DNA of 64,000 nucleotides from Porphyridium purpureum. Lineage: Eukaryota > Rhodophyta > Bangiophyceae > Porphyridiales > Porphyridiaceae. Under the pieces are notes generated by a model. It made no database searches, had not been told where the DNA came from, and was given only the letters and a program-made list of their open reading frames with translations. The stretch is taken from the NCBI GenBank assembly GCA_008690995.1, contig VRMN01000001.1, positions 1,178,001 through 1,242,000 on the forward strand. The letters run 5' to 3'. The translations under genes and the position numbers were made by a program. Below are positions 18,508 through 28,826 of this stretch, one piece after another. How positions within the stretch are numbered: the stretch's first letter is position 1; each line of letters opens with the position of its first letter.

Positions 18508-19971
18508 CAAACGCGATAGGGTGAATGTTTCTTCTTCGCGTAAAACTCTGAATCAAACCTTTTGCTTGAGAGCGGCTCGTCACAAGAAAGAGAAACGACT
18601 CTGGAAGGAAAGGTCGGACCTTCTTCCAGGCCAGGAGAAGGCCTCGGACGCTGCTTCCGTCTAAGCCCCGTCAGGATGGCTCTTGGCGAGCACTCTGTCA
18701 ATAAGTCGGGTTGTGGCTACGTGAAGAAATGGTTTGACACGCAGATGGGTGGCAAAGCAGACAAGACATCAGTCGCAGGCAACTTGTCGAGAAGAGAGAA
18801 AGGCCAAAGCAAGGAAGCGAGAAGGGACCACACAGCTTGCACAAATGACCGTCAGAGTAAGCAAGGCAACGCGAGTCTCTCAGGCACCGCGCGTTGTTTC
18901 TCATGGGAATCAAGGACCTCCGTGACCTGTCAGCCCCAGCAGCAGTGCAACGCGCGCAAGAATGCATCCTTAGCTCGAGACAGAAGCCGCAGCTGGATTT
19001 TTATACCAGCCACATGAGGATGAGAGAGTCGCGGCGAGTCATCTGTGTGTCCCGCACGCTGTGGGACACCTTTCGGCGAAACGTTCAATGCGGCGTGTCC
19101 CACGCCGTTCCCCAGATTCCCTTTTCACTGCGTATGCCGTACTAGCACAGCAATGCTTGTTTGCTGCACATACGCGACGCCTAACTGGGGCAAGCGCTCA
19201 GTGAATTCGAACAGAAAAGGCAACGTGATGAGCCGCGTCTATTTTTAGACCTTTCCACGAGCGATTGCTCTGCTCAGTCAGGATGCACTTCCCGCTAAGC
19301 TCAACGAAGAAACCCCGTGGGAAGAGACACCACGGACGCAACGCCACCACTGTGACGCGTGTCCTATGGGACAAGTGCCGATGGCCCGCATCCGCCCATC
19401 GGAAGAAAGCGCGCGGGTGTAATGCTGTCAAGAGATCGAGCACGACTTGTGCGCACTGACGCGTGTGCTCATGCAGTGTGTGTGTGTTTGTGTGTCGCGC
19501 TCTGGTTCCTCCATGCGCTCTCTCCTCCGCCGGAAAACCGCCGCACGTCGCGTTTCGGCGCGTTTTACATATAAGATTTTTTAGTAAGGTGACAAGCGAC
19601 GGGGCTCGATACTCATCGAAAAACGAGCCATCGAATCTTTGGTCTATCGAGTTGCGTGTATTGGCGTCATCGCGTGAGCACAGAACGTTTTGGAGCAATT
19701 TCCATCAAGTGGAAGACACCTTTCGCAGCCGAGTAGGCTTTTTGACAGGAGGGGTAAAGGTGTGAAGAGCGGTGGGATGGGCGCCTGCCGGTGTGTGATG
19801 GTGAACGTGGTGGCTGGGAAAGCGGGGACAGAGGAAGTCGCGGAACCCGGGAAGTTAGATTTGGTAGGCGACGATTTGGCGTGGCCAAGCGCGTTGACAT
19901 TGCTCGCGGAGGGTGAGGAGGCAGCGGCGGTGTGAGGTGGTCTACCGGCGGAGCTTCGAACCGCGCCAGGC
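18508..19971. other. Gene-poor stretch, 1.46 kb
   Basis: No convincing gene. Open frames at 18562-19017 (plus) and 19198-19698 (minus) have low-complexity, basic, Cys/His-scattered translations without domains. The stretch contains nested inverted repeats of GTGTCCC/GGGACAC (19047-19107) and a GTCC-TAT-GGGAC palindrome (19361-19372). It may hold long 3' and 5' UTRs or an unrecognised non-coding RNA. Confidence 0.5.
19047..19107. repeat. Nested inverted repeats built on GTGTCCC
   Basis: GTGTCCC (19047-19053) pairs with GGGACAC (19063-19069). GTGGGACAC (19061-19069) also pairs with GTGTCCCAC (19095-19103). CGGCGTG-tcc-CACGCCG (19091-19107) is a perfect small hairpin. The alternatives are mutually exclusive, as in a switchable RNA structure or a cluster of dimeric binding sites. 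Confidence 0.5.
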
Positions 19972-22900
19972 ATGGATGGAGCTACGGCGGGCGGTGCGTC
20001 GTCGGCTGGGCTGGTAGAGGCAGAAGCGTCTCCGTCAGGCGCACTGCACACGGGAGCGGACCAGGAAGGGCATCGCGATGAGCTGGAGCTCGGGGTTGGC
20101 GACGGTAGCAAGAGCACAAGGGCGAGCAGCTCGCTGGAGGTTGACGACGAAGCCAGCGGTGATGGCAAGGCCCCGCAGCGAAAGCGAATTCGATATGTCG
20201 ACTCAGTAGCCAAACACCCCGGGCGATGGTTGGCCTTGTGGATCTTGATTCCGGTGGCTGCGGCGATTGTGTTGGTGTTCACAAAGGCATTCTCGCTGGC
20301 CGACCAAACTACTTACGACTACTTAATTTGGAGCAATCTGGTCGTGCAGCAGGCTGTGTCCGTGGACGCTGCGCAAGAAACGGTCTATGCGGAGGCAGAC
20401 GTTAAGATTACTCCCCGTACCCAGGAGCGGCAATCGTGGAATGTTTACATCATGTTCAAGGCGCTGACCGAGGACGGCAACTTATTGCAGGCGGAGCGCC
20501 TGGCGTTTATCAAGTCGATTGAAGATGAGTTCCGGCTGACGTATGAGGGCTACTCGGATTTCTGTTGGCTCGACGAGGCGTTTTTAGACTGTCAAGGCGT
20601 GGTACCAACATGCAGCTTTCCAGAGACGATAAGCAGAAGTCAGGATCTGTATGGATTGTACACAGATACGGACCCCGAGGAGTTCTGTGCGATTACCCAA
20701 ACGTCGCCTGTGCCACCCAGAGCTAATGTGACCGCGCTTGTGGATAGCTTGATCCTCCCCAACGGACAGGTAAATTCAGAATACGCCTACTATCTTGGGA
20801 CAGGGTTCTCGAGCTCCAACTTGACCTCAGAGTATCTTCGCTCGGTGTTTCCGATGGGTGCACCCCTCGAAGGATACGATAATCAGGAAACTCAGAAGGA
20901 TAAGCAGAGGGATTCGTTCGAAGACTGGATTCAGGACGTTGTGACGTGGGCAGAAAGCAAGTCCACGGATGAGGTACAGATCTTGGTGTACAATCAGTCG
21001 TACTTGAATTATCTGTTCGGTGAGATGGCGAACAAGGCATTTTTCTGGGCCGTCGGGTCAATAGTTGCCGTGCTGTTTTTTGTCTGGTTCCATACAGCAT
21101 CGCTGTATCTTGCGATCATGACGATGTTACAAATTGTGCTGGCATTTCCGCTGACATACTTCATCTACTACTTTATTTTCCGCGTCAGTTACTTTTCGAG
21201 CATGCACATGCTGAGCATTTTTCTGATTCTTGGTATTGGTGCGGACGACGTGTTTGTGTTCATTGACGCTTTCCATCAGTCGCGCGTTGAGTTGGGAAAG
21301 GATGCGATCATCGAAGATCGACTTGATTGGGCGTGGCGCCGCGCGGCAAAGGCTATGCTGACGACATCCTGCACGACGGCGGCGGCCTTTTTCATTACTG
21401 CGCTGTCTTCCATCATGCCCATTTCAACCTTTGGCATTTGGGCCGGTGCATTGATCATCATCCAGTACATTTGGTGTATTCTTATGTTTCCGTGCAATGT
21501 GGTGATCTGGGAGCGGGTGTTTAGTGAGCGGCATTGGCGCTACTGCTTGCGCAAGACAGCAAAGGACGGGTCCAAGCCGAAGCCGATTCGCGTAGTTCCC
21601 GCAAGCGTGCAGTCGAAGCTTGACGGTTTTGTTCGGTCCCCGGACATGCACGCGAGCGAGTCAGAAACCTCGAACCAGGTTGAGCATGATGGAGAGCACG
21701 AGATGGGGGGAACGCTCGAGACGCAGAACGTCGATCATGTCATTTTGCAGCATGCTTCGGATGGTTCTCCTTCCGAAAGTGATTTATCGAGTGACTCTGC
21801 GGCAGTCGAAAAAGTCAAACATGCGCATGAGGATGAATACAGGTGGATTGAGCTGTTTTTCCGCAACCCTTTCAACAAGTACGTGTTCAAAATGCGATAT
21901 GTTAACGTGTTATGCGGAGCAGCATTGCTTGGCGTATGTATCTGGTTGGCGACGACGTTGCAACCTCTGCAGGAGGAAGAAGATTGGTTTCCAGAAAGTC
22001 ATCCCTCCAGAAAGTCGATCAACTGGATGAGCGACAATTTTTTCATTTCGGGCGCTGCCAACTCGTTTCTCAAGGTGAAGGCCGTGTACGGGATCGCGGG
22101 CCTGGATCGGTCGGGAGCGGACAGGTATGATCCAGAAGACATTGGGGAGCCAATCTGGGATACAGCTTTGGACCTGAAACCGGCCGTGAACCAGGAAGCG
22201 CTTGTAAGTGCCTGTCTACAGATTTCGTCAAACGAAGAGTTAGTATCTGCGAGTGTGCCTGGCGCGGTGGAGTGCTGGATCACTGAGTTCAAGGCGTACC
22301 GACAAGAAATATTTGGTCTGGATGATTTTGAAAATTATGCAAGCGAAGCGGCGCTCGTATCGGACCTGAAGGCATTTTTCAATTACACGACTGTGGATGG
22401 CTCGCAACCATACATCAAGTACATTGACAGCGAATCAGTTGGTATCGAAAATGATCAGCTGCTATACTTCTTTTTCTTGTTTCAGACCAACGAGAAGGTC
22501 GATCAGCCCTACTCACGCATGTGGCCGATCGTTCAGGCGTGGAACGCGACCATGACGGATGTGAATGAAGGCATGCCGCGCGGTGTAAACATGGCATACG
22601 CAACCGCTGGGAATGCGTGGGCGTGGGTTATTACTCAGGACGTCCTTGTGCAAAACATGTTCGAAGGCATCGGTCTAGCGATTGGAATTTCGTTCTTCGC
22701 ACTTGTCGTTTCGACGCTGAACGTTTGGATTGCAGTCCTTGCCACGATTTGTGTCGGTTCCGTGGTGACTTGCGTTTTGGGCAGCCTTGCTGTAGCAGGA
22801 GTGCAGCTAGGTGTCGTTGAAACCGTAGCTGCTGTCATTGTGGTGGGATTCTCCATTGACTATATAGTGCACATTTCGCATGCGTACGTGGAAAGCTTTC

Positions 22901-23250
22901 ACAAGAAGAGGTATAACCGCGTGCAAGACGCATTAACAGACATGGGTGTTAGTGTTGTGTTTGGAGCGCTTACCACTATTAGCGCAGGAGCCTTTTTGTT
23001 CGGTCCAGAATTGCTCTTCTTCCCTAAGTTTGGGGGTCTTTTGATGGTTACATGTGCTTTCAGCCTTCTATGGTCTCTCACCTTCTTCACGTCGCTGTTG
23101 CATGTGGTGGGTCCTGACAATCACTTTGGCGACTTGCGGCCTGGGCTGAAGAAATTATGGGCCAAGATGGGACCTAGTCTTCGGCGCCTCAAATCAAAAT
23201 GCTGCGGGTGTTTCGGGAAGAATGACGAACGAGAGGCAAACGAAGTTTAA
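19972..23250 (+). CDS. RND-superfamily permease with sterol-sensing-type domain (Dispatched/Patched-like)
   Basis: 1,092 residues with the duplicated RND plan. TM1 lies near residue 85-105 after an acidic cytosolic N-terminus. A large lumenal loop follows, then a five-helix sterol-sensing-type block (about 353-520) with GIGADDVFVFIDAFHQSR. After a charged cytosolic linker (about 545-630), the second half has TM7 near 645, another lumenal loop and a final helix block (about 893-1043) carrying VVGFSIDYIVHISHAY. The paired acidic residues in TM4 (GxxxDD) and one in TM10 are the proton- or cation-relay signature of Dispatched and RND pumps. Algae lack Hedgehog, so a lipid or sterol export role is the likely ancestral function (inference). 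The C-terminus is short, basic and Cys-containing. Confidence 0.9.
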   Translation: MDGATAGGASSAGLVEAEASPSGALHTGADQEGHRDELELGVGDGSKSTRASSSLEVDDEASGDGKAPQRKRIRYVDSVAKHPGRWLALWILIPVAAAIVLVFTKAFSLADQTTYDYLIWSNLVVQQAVSVDAAQETVYAEADVKITPRTQERQSWNVYIMFKALTEDGNLLQAERLAFIKSIEDEFRLTYEGYSDFCWLDEAFLDCQGVVPTCSFPETISRSQDLYGLYTDTDPEEFCAITQTSPVPPRANVTALVDSLILPNGQVNSEYAYYLGTGFSSSNLTSEYLRSVFPMGAPLEGYDNQETQKDKQRDSFEDWIQDVVTWAESKSTDEVQILVYNQSYLNYLFGEMANKAFFWAVGSIVAVLFFVWFHTASLYLAIMTMLQIVLAFPLTYFIYYFIFRVSYFSSMHMLSIFLILGIGADDVFVFIDAFHQSRVELGKDAIIEDRLDWAWRRAAKAMLTTSCTTAAAFFITALSSIMPISTFGIWAGALIIIQYIWCILMFPCNVVIWERVFSERHWRYCLRKTAKDGSKPKPIRVVPASVQSKLDGFVRSPDMHASESETSNQVEHDGEHEMGGTLETQNVDHVILQHASDGSPSESDLSSDSAAVEKVKHAHEDEYRWIELFFRNPFNKYVFKMRYVNVLCGAALLGVCIWLATTLQPLQEEEDWFPESHPSRKSINWMSDNFFISGAANSFLKVKAVYGIAGLDRSGADRYDPEDIGEPIWDTALDLKPAVNQEALVSACLQISSNEELVSASVPGAVECWITEFKAYRQEIFGLDDFENYASEAALVSDLKAFFNYTTVDGSQPYIKYIDSESVGIENDQLLYFFFLFQTNEKVDQPYSRMWPIVQAWNATMTDVNEGMPRGVNMAYATAGNAWAWVITQDVLVQNMFEGIGLAIGISFFALVVSTLNVWIAVLATICVGSVVTCVLGSLAVAGVQLGVVETVAAVIVVGFSIDYIVHISHAYVESFHKKRYNRVQDALTDMGVSVVFGALTTISAGAFLFGPELLFFPKFGGLLMVTCAFSLLWSLTFFTSLLHVVGPDNHFGDLRPGLKKLWAKMGPSLRRLKSKCCGCFGKNDEREANEV

Positions 23251-23571
23251 CTGCGGCTGATTTACAACCAGGCGTACCGTCTCAACTTTCCTAGTTCATG
23301 GTGCTTTGTAATTTAAAATCCTTTGTTGAGCATTGCCGCAGAGAAACCAACTGGTTTTGGAGGCGGAAATGGGACAATCATTTTGTGCAGCATCCCGGCA
23401 ACCAAAGTGCCGCGTCTGTCAAGAAACCACAAAAGCCGCAACGACGCAGTCTCTTCCTACTTCGGTATCCGCATTCGAAGGGCTGGTGCCAATTTGCAGC
23501 CGCGAATGTGCTGGTCATGTGTAACGTGATGTTAGAAAAGCCCGCGTGGAAACGAAGACCAGACAACGCCT
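23251..23571. other. Convergent 3' spacer, no gene seen
   Basis: 321 bp between the converging ends of the RND permease and serine hydroxymethyltransferase genes. Short open frames only. Confidence 0.5.
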
Positions 23572-25125
23572 TTATTCAACATGCTTGTACTTCATGGCAT
23601 CCACGTCTACACCAGGGAAGTAAAATTTGGAGGCGAACCGCTCGACGTCAATCTTGAGCTGTTTGATTTCCTCATTCTTATCGAGATCCTTTGCAAAATC
23701 CGCAAGCTTCTTCCCCGTGCCCTCCTGAATCTTCAGTCCGATTTGCACGCCGCGGTGGAGGAAATCAGCCACGGCGCGGAAATCCTGCTCCTTGAAGCCA
23801 CGCGTTGTCAGCGCTGGTGTACCTATCCTCACGCCACCAGGGTTCATTGGGCTCTTGTCTCCATGCACCGCGTTCTTGTTCAGAGTGATTGCACACAAGT
23901 CGAACACGAGCTGCGCCTTTGAGCCAGTGAAGCCGGTCGGTCTGAGATCCCAGAGAACCAAGTGGTTTTCAGTGCCATCCGTCACGAGCTTGTACCCGTG
24001 GCTCATGAGCTGCGCGGCGAGCGCCTTTGCATTCAGACAAACCTGCTTTTGGTACTCCTTGAACGCTGGCGTGGTTACTTCCTTGAGCTGCACAGCGAGA
24101 GCCGCGATCTGATGGTTATGCGGGCCTCCCTGCAGCGCTGGGAACACCGCCTGATTAATCTTGTCTTCCATGTCCATCCCATTCAACTCGCGCTTGTAGA
24201 AAATCAAGCCAGAGCGCGGACCCCGTAGCGACTTGTGCGTTGTTGAGGTTACAACGTCAGCGTAATCGAACGGACTGACTGCTTGTCCGGTAGCCACCAA
24301 GCCCGAAATGTGCGCCATGTCAACGAGCAAGTACGCGCCGTTGTCGTTGGCAATCTGGCGGAAACGAGCATAGTCCCATTCACGCGGGTACGCGCTGCCA
24401 CCTGCAATAATGAGTTGCGGGCGATACAACGAAGCCAGTGACTCCAAACTGTCGTAATCAATAATCCCGGTGGTCTCGTCCACACGGTAAGGCAAGGACT
24501 CAAAGTAGATGGATGTGGCAGAGACCTTTTTCTTTGCCGTGTAGAAGCCGTGCGTCAAATGGCCGCCCGAAGGCAGGTCCAGGCCCATGATGCGGTCGTG
24601 TGGCCGCAGGAGCGCCGTGTATGCTGCAAAGTTTGCAGGCGATCCCGAGTACGGCTGCACGTTCACTCCCCATACCTTTGGGTCAAGATTGAAAGCGGCC
24701 AGTGCACGCTGCTGGCAGAGCCGCTCCACCTGGTCCACAATTTCATTGCCGCCATAGTAGCGCGCGCCAGGGTAACCCTCCGAATATTTGTTCGTCAATA
24801 CCGAGCCCAGTGTCTCAAGCACCGCCTGCGAGGTGAAATTCTCGGACGCGATGAGCTCAAGGCCCGACCACTGGCGGTGCTTCTCCTTCTCCACCAGGTC
24901 AAACACTTCCGGGTCGGCCTGCTCGAGCGGCACGCTTCCGGAACCCACGGCTGGTACCGTCTCGCGATCCTGTAGCACCATGTTCAGCGCGGTCGAACGA
25001 GGGCGCGCCGATGCCACGTTGCGGGTTTGGACGTGAATCTTGCGTTGCGTGCGCACTGCAGCGCGCGCGTGCGAGGGGGCGCCCAATGCGGGCCCGGCCA
25101 CGGCGCCGGACACAAACGCTGCCAT
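23572..25125 (-). CDS. Serine hydroxymethyltransferase, organelle-targeted
   Basis: 517 residues from the ATG at 25125; the frame is open further upstream to 25176. The enzyme converts serine plus tetrahydrofolate to glycine and 5,10-methylene-THF using PLP. The signatures are [62 protein letters not shown] and the PLP-lysine motif [10 protein letters not shown] (Lys298), followed by PSGLIFY-type and ALTTRGFKE segments. The start [15 protein letters not shown] with the following Arg/Ala/Ser stretch to about residue 50 reads as a transit peptide, and the early Phe suggests a red algal plastid rather than mitochondrion. The C-terminus ends KYKHVE. This gene links glycine and one-carbon metabolism. 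Confidence 0.96.
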   Translation of the reverse strand: MAAFVSGAVAGPALGAPSHARAAVRTQRKIHVQTRNVASARPRSTALNMVLQDRETVPAVGSGSVPLEQADPEVFDLVEKEKHRQWSGLELIASENFTSQAVLETLGSVLTNKYSEGYPGARYYGGNEIVDQVERLCQQRALAAFNLDPKVWGVNVQPYSGSPANFAAYTALLRPHDRIMGLDLPSGGHLTHGFYTAKKKVSATSIYFESLPYRVDETTGIIDYDSLESLASLYRPQLIIAGGSAYPREWDYARFRQIANDNGAYLLVDMAHISGLVATGQAVSPFDYADVVTSTTHKSLRGPRSGLIFYKRELNGMDMEDKINQAVFPALQGGPHNHQIAALAVQLKEVTTPAFKEYQKQVCLNAKALAAQLMSHGYKLVTDGTENHLVLWDLRPTGFTGSKAQLVFDLCAITLNKNAVHGDKSPMNPGGVRIGTPALTTRGFKEQDFRAVADFLHRGVQIGLKIQEGTGKKLADFAKDLDKNEEIKQLKIDVERFASKFYFPGVDVDAMKYKHVE

Positions 25126-25362
25126 GTTTGCCCTTTCCGAGTGACGTGCGAATCTGCTGGAGTGAGAGTCGACCACGCAGCACCTTCTCCTCCCTTACGC
25201 TCCAGCGCCGTCGGGCGACAACCTGCGGGCGCTTCGTCCGGCGCGGATGGCCGCCGTTGGAACGACAAAAAACCGGCCGCCGTTGTAATTTTGGGTGTAA
25301 TTACACAATTGAACGAAGTACAGTTACCGTTGTCCACAGATGCGCGAGGGCACACGGCAATT

Positions 25363-26280
25363 TCAAGTGGCAACAGATGGCCGCGTCGCGTCCCGTGTGG
25401 CGCGGGGCTCTGCTTCCGAGACTGGCGTGCAGCGGGCAAAACCTGTTTTTGGTGCGACGTAGTGCGCCGTAGTGCACCAAATTGCGCCAATGCGGAGAGG
25501 AACGTGCCTGACCTCGGCTTTGCATGTGCGGAAATGTCGACACTGGAGTCTTGTGCGGCGGTACAGAATGTCCCCAAGCTCGGCAACTTTTCTGTCGGGG
25601 TCTAAACGCGAAACACAAGCTGGCGACGCCAAATGCTCCAACTCCGGACCCAGCGTTTGAGATGGAAAAGGAGAGGCCCTTGAGAAGCTGAAGGCCACCA
25701 GTCGTATGTTGCAGCGCCAGGCGGGATCACGTCCCGCTTGAGGCAGTCTCGAGCCTTCCGACGCAAAGTCGCTTGCTGTAAGTGGCTTACTGGCTCCGGA
25801 TCGTTTTGATGCGGAACAAAGACGCCAGGGTCGGCGCAACCCAGTGGACAACACTGCCTGAGAGCGTGCGTTAACGACGACGGTGCCGACAACAACGCTT
25901 GCCGGCTCGCGTCCATATTTGGCATTTGCGAAAAGATAAACGTTTGAGAAGATAGATGTTGTCACTTGCACGAGATTCATCACAAGCGTTGGCAGACACG
26001 TCCAGGCTCGATTCGGCAAAAGAGCGCCCCTTGCAGCTGTATTCGGACGTAACCCTTGCCGGATAATGGCCAGTGCCTGTGGCAGCGCCCAAAGATCGTG
26101 ACCGTGTGTGTCTTGCAGACCGAGCGCGATTGCCGTAGAATTAGTGAGCCGCTTTCCGTCAGGGGAGGGAAACAGACCTTTATTCGCCATGTTTCCAATC
26201 TGCCCTCCCATACTCACACCAAACATCACATTTCCGGGGACTCGGCGTTTGGGGGGGGGGGGGGGGGGGGCATCAAGCAT
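25363..26280 (-). CDS. Uncertain orphan open frame
   Basis: A 305-codon frame starts at an ATG at 26280 and immediately crosses the 20-G run, which it reads as poly-proline (MLDAPPPPPPKRR). It then gives MFGVSMGGQIGNMANKG and a mixed sequence without a recognised domain. A frame this long is unexpected in noncoding DNA of this composition but not impossible. Against it: it sits in the promoter region of SHMT, contains a homopolymer that would shift frame readily, and its C-terminal half turns Arg/Cys-rich. Treat it as a candidate lineage-specific gene or chance frame. Confidence 0.15.
   Translation of the reverse strand: MLDAPPPPPPKRRVPGNVMFGVSMGGQIGNMANKGLFPSPDGKRLTNSTAIALGLQDTHGHDLWALPQALAIIRQGLRPNTAARGALLPNRAWTCLPTLVMNLVQVTTSIFSNVYLFANAKYGREPASVVVGTVVVNARSQAVLSTGLRRPWRLCSASKRSGASKPLTASDFASEGSRLPQAGRDPAWRCNIRLVAFSFSRASPFPSQTLGPELEHLASPACVSRLDPDRKVAELGDILYRRTRLQCRHFRTCKAEVRHVPLRIGAIWCTTAHYVAPKTGFARCTPVSEAEPRATRDATRPSVAT
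26251..26270 (+). repeat. Poly-G run, 20 bases
   Basis: Twenty consecutive G, the longest homopolymer in the window. It can form a G-quadruplex and is a likely site of length error or polymorphism. Confidence 0.95.
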
Positions 26281-26999
26281 CAAGCGCACGGCTCATGATC
26301 TTAATTTCTATTGTAAATCGGCGCGTGCTTGTCCTTTAACACATAAAAAGCAGTCGTGAAAAATTCGAATTTCGGGTGTCAAGATGAAGATCACGTGAAC
26401 GAGCTTGTTCTTGTTGTCCTGAGGCTGTTCGTTCCGCATCGCGTGTTTTCTACTCGGACGTCCTTCGGCATGTCCGAGTGGACAAGACAGCAGCAACCAC
26501 ACAAACGGCCGTCAGGCAAAGCCAAACTCGACGACGCCCAAAAAGCAACCCGCACAGATGACCGAGGCGCGAGCGTCATGGGCGTAATGGTTGGGCGTGC
26601 ACGATAGGAGATATCCTGGCGCTTCGGCCGTTTTCGCACGCGTAAAGGGGTTTTTCATGTCAGGACGCCGGTTCTCCATTTTGAACGGATGACTGAATCC
26701 TCGCGAGGCGCCTGAGACAGTGTGTGAGAATGCGATTGCGAATGCAAACTCATTAGAATTACAGCGGAAATGAATTAGGAGTCCCATTCTCTCTCCCTTT
26801 CGGCTGCGTTCGCACGACAGTGTCTATCTACATCACCGACAGACTTGCTTTGTCGATCATCAGGCCGGCGTTCACGTTGCGCCTCACGGTCAGGTTTGGG
26901 AAGGGAGAGCTATCACGGTCGCGGTTCTTAATGCGACTGTGCGGACATTTGGAGAGCACATGAGCACCGAACCCGGGCAAGAAAAGGTGCACTTAGATC

Positions 27000-28307
27000 A
27001 TGACGATCGAAGTCGTTCTTGTGAATGAGACGCGTCCCACAGTTGTGCAACCACGAATGAGCGATCGACAAGGTGCGCCGGCACCAGAACGAGACCGGAC
27101 GCGTTCGGGGGACGCGCAAGATACCAGCACGCACAGGATTTCGATCGCCTCGCTTCTCAATCCGCAGCAGGACAACGAGCATAATCAAGAACTCGCCGTC
27201 TCAGCGCTGCAAGGCCAAAGTGCGGCACTTCGTAAGGACAGCGATGAAACTGAACGAGGTCCCGCTGTGCGCACAGCAGTCGTGCAAGCGCACAGCGGCG
27301 GCAGCGGCAGCGGCGGCGGCGGCGGTGCGAGCAGCGACGCGGTGCCGATGAAGTGGAATCGCTTTCGTTCGGCAGCTCAGGATTATGCCGGCGAGCCATG
27401 GTTCGCGCCGCCGCAGAACCAGGAGACCGCAGTTAGCGAGCTAGATAGTTCACACCCGTCGGTCCTTTTCTATTATCTCGCTACGCGCTCAAGAACAGAT
27501 TCGGACGAGCTACACTTCCAGCAACACTTGCAGCAGCAGCAGCGACTACAACAACACCAACAAGAACCGCAGCAACGCCTGCTTGAGCGACCGATTCCTT
27601 TGTACCAACAACAGCAACAGGATCCGCTGCCATGGTCGTCCACGGCAGCACCGAGCGGACAGATGGTGTACGGACACCACTTTCAACAGCAGAGTATGAC
27701 TCTACAAGGTCATCAGCAGAGCATCCACCCACATTCTTTTCGAGGACAAGTGTTTCATGCACGTCAAACATACAGTCCGAGCGGTCGAGTGAGTCCCCAG
27801 CAGTATATGGGACCTTCAGACAGGCTGGACGTTGTCGCTGTAGGGGTACCGGCACCACAATCGCCGCAACGAGGACAAGGCTCGCAGCTGCAAGGCGGAG
27901 TGACAAAGAAGAGTGTGGCTACACCTCCGCAAAAATTTGTGTGTCCGAGCGCGGGCTGCCTCATGGAGTTCACCCGACGCGATAACATGAAGGTGCACAT
28001 GAGACGCCACACCGGTGAAATGCCGTATAAGTGCTTTTATCCGGACTGCTCACGCATGTTCAAATGGAAAAGCTCGTTGAACCATCACATAGGTACGCAC
28101 TATGAAGGACTGGAGCAATTGCTGGCCGCCGGTGAGCTCAAGTGCCCATTTCCCAGCTGTTCGAACGAGTTCTCGCGCGTGTCAACGCTGAACGCGCACA
28201 TGAAATGGCATGTGATCAGCGGCTCGCGCGGTGACGCCGAACAAACAGTGCAATGGATTCCTAGCGCTGACACCGAGGATTCCGATGATGCTCAGGCTCT
28301 TGAGTAA
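27000..28307 (+). CDS. C2H2 zinc-finger transcription factor with Gln-rich region
   Basis: 435 residues. Three C2H2 fingers lie near the C-terminus (about 312-405): FVCPSAGC...HMRRH, then linker TGEMPYKCFYPDC...HHIGTH, then, after a 12-residue insert, LKCPFPSC...HMKWH. The Cx4C spacing and TGEMPYKC linker are of the TFIIIA/Zic kind, which bind DNA in a sequence-specific way. Upstream is a Gln/His-rich stretch (about 170-240, encoded by CAG/CAA repeats) and a Gly/Ser run near 102-115, typical of activation domains. A nuclear regulator is likely; the targets are unknown. The first ATG after the spacer was used. Confidence 0.9.
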   Translation: MTIEVVLVNETRPTVVQPRMSDRQGAPAPERDRTRSGDAQDTSTHRISIASLLNPQQDNEHNQELAVSALQGQSAALRKDSDETERGPAVRTAVVQAHSGGSGSGGGGGASSDAVPMKWNRFRSAAQDYAGEPWFAPPQNQETAVSELDSSHPSVLFYYLATRSRTDSDELHFQQHLQQQQRLQQHQQEPQQRLLERPIPLYQQQQQDPLPWSSTAAPSGQMVYGHHFQQQSMTLQGHQQSIHPHSFRGQVFHARQTYSPSGRVSPQQYMGPSDRLDVVAVGVPAPQSPQRGQGSQLQGGVTKKSVATPPQKFVCPSAGCLMEFTRRDNMKVHMRRHTGEMPYKCFYPDCSRMFKWKSSLNHHIGTHYEGLEQLLAAGELKCPFPSCSNEFSRVSTLNAHMKWHVISGSRGDAEQTVQWIPSADTEDSDDAQALE

Positions 28308-28826
28308 AGAGGAACCCAGCGCATCAGAAACCCTTCTTGCATCTTTCCACAATCTTGAGAAACTCAAGAGAAAAGAGCTCAAAGAAGTAGCGCAAAACCA
28401 ATGTTGATGGTCGCTCATGTACCAGCTCCTCTTTTTCCCCTCCTGGGAGGGATCAAAGACGAAGATGGTGTCGCCATCTTCAACTTTGCCTTCACGCCGA
28501 AGGAGAGGTAGGCCCCAGCATGAGAAATCGAGACGCCCAGCGCTTCGAACTTCAGCTAGAAAAAAGGTCTTGGCCCCATTGACGTCACGTTCCAAACCTG
28601 TCCCGCATGCGATCCACTTGTGGATCGTGGCTCCACCGAGGCTGCGACTCCATGTGGTGAAGCCACTCTGAATCATGCCTGAATTTCAAAACCGCCAAAT
28701 TAACGGTTCATCGACTAAATGGATGCGCGAAACCGATAGCGAAATCAGTGCGCCAGAGCGCAGGCGCTCAGCACTGGCGAAATGCTCCAACTGTGAGGAA
28801 GGCGAAGGCGGAGACGAGCAGATTCG
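28308..28826. other. Intergenic, no clear gene
   Basis: 519 bp between two plus-strand genes. A minus-strand frame (28182-28676, 164 codons) overlaps the C2H2 coding end and has no recognisable domain, so it was not called. Confidence 0.45.

Larger units (their letters stand above)
25126..26999. other. Gene-poor stretch, 1.87 kb
   Basis: Upstream of two divergent genes (SHMT leftward, C2H2 factor rightward). Apart from the uncertain frame at 25363-26280 and a 20-G run (26251-26270), I see no gene, RNA or repeat. Part is probably long promoter or leader DNA. Confidence 0.5.

Noticed and set aside
18562-19017. 151-codon plus-strand frame in the gene-poor stretch
   Set aside because: Basic low-complexity translation with no domain or targeting signal.
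19198-19698. 166-codon minus-strand frame in the gene-poor stretch
   Set aside because: His/Thr-rich from a GT repeat region and without any domain.
28182-28676. 164-codon minus-strand frame after the C2H2 gene
   Set aside because: It overlaps the coding end of the C2H2 gene and has no recognisable family.
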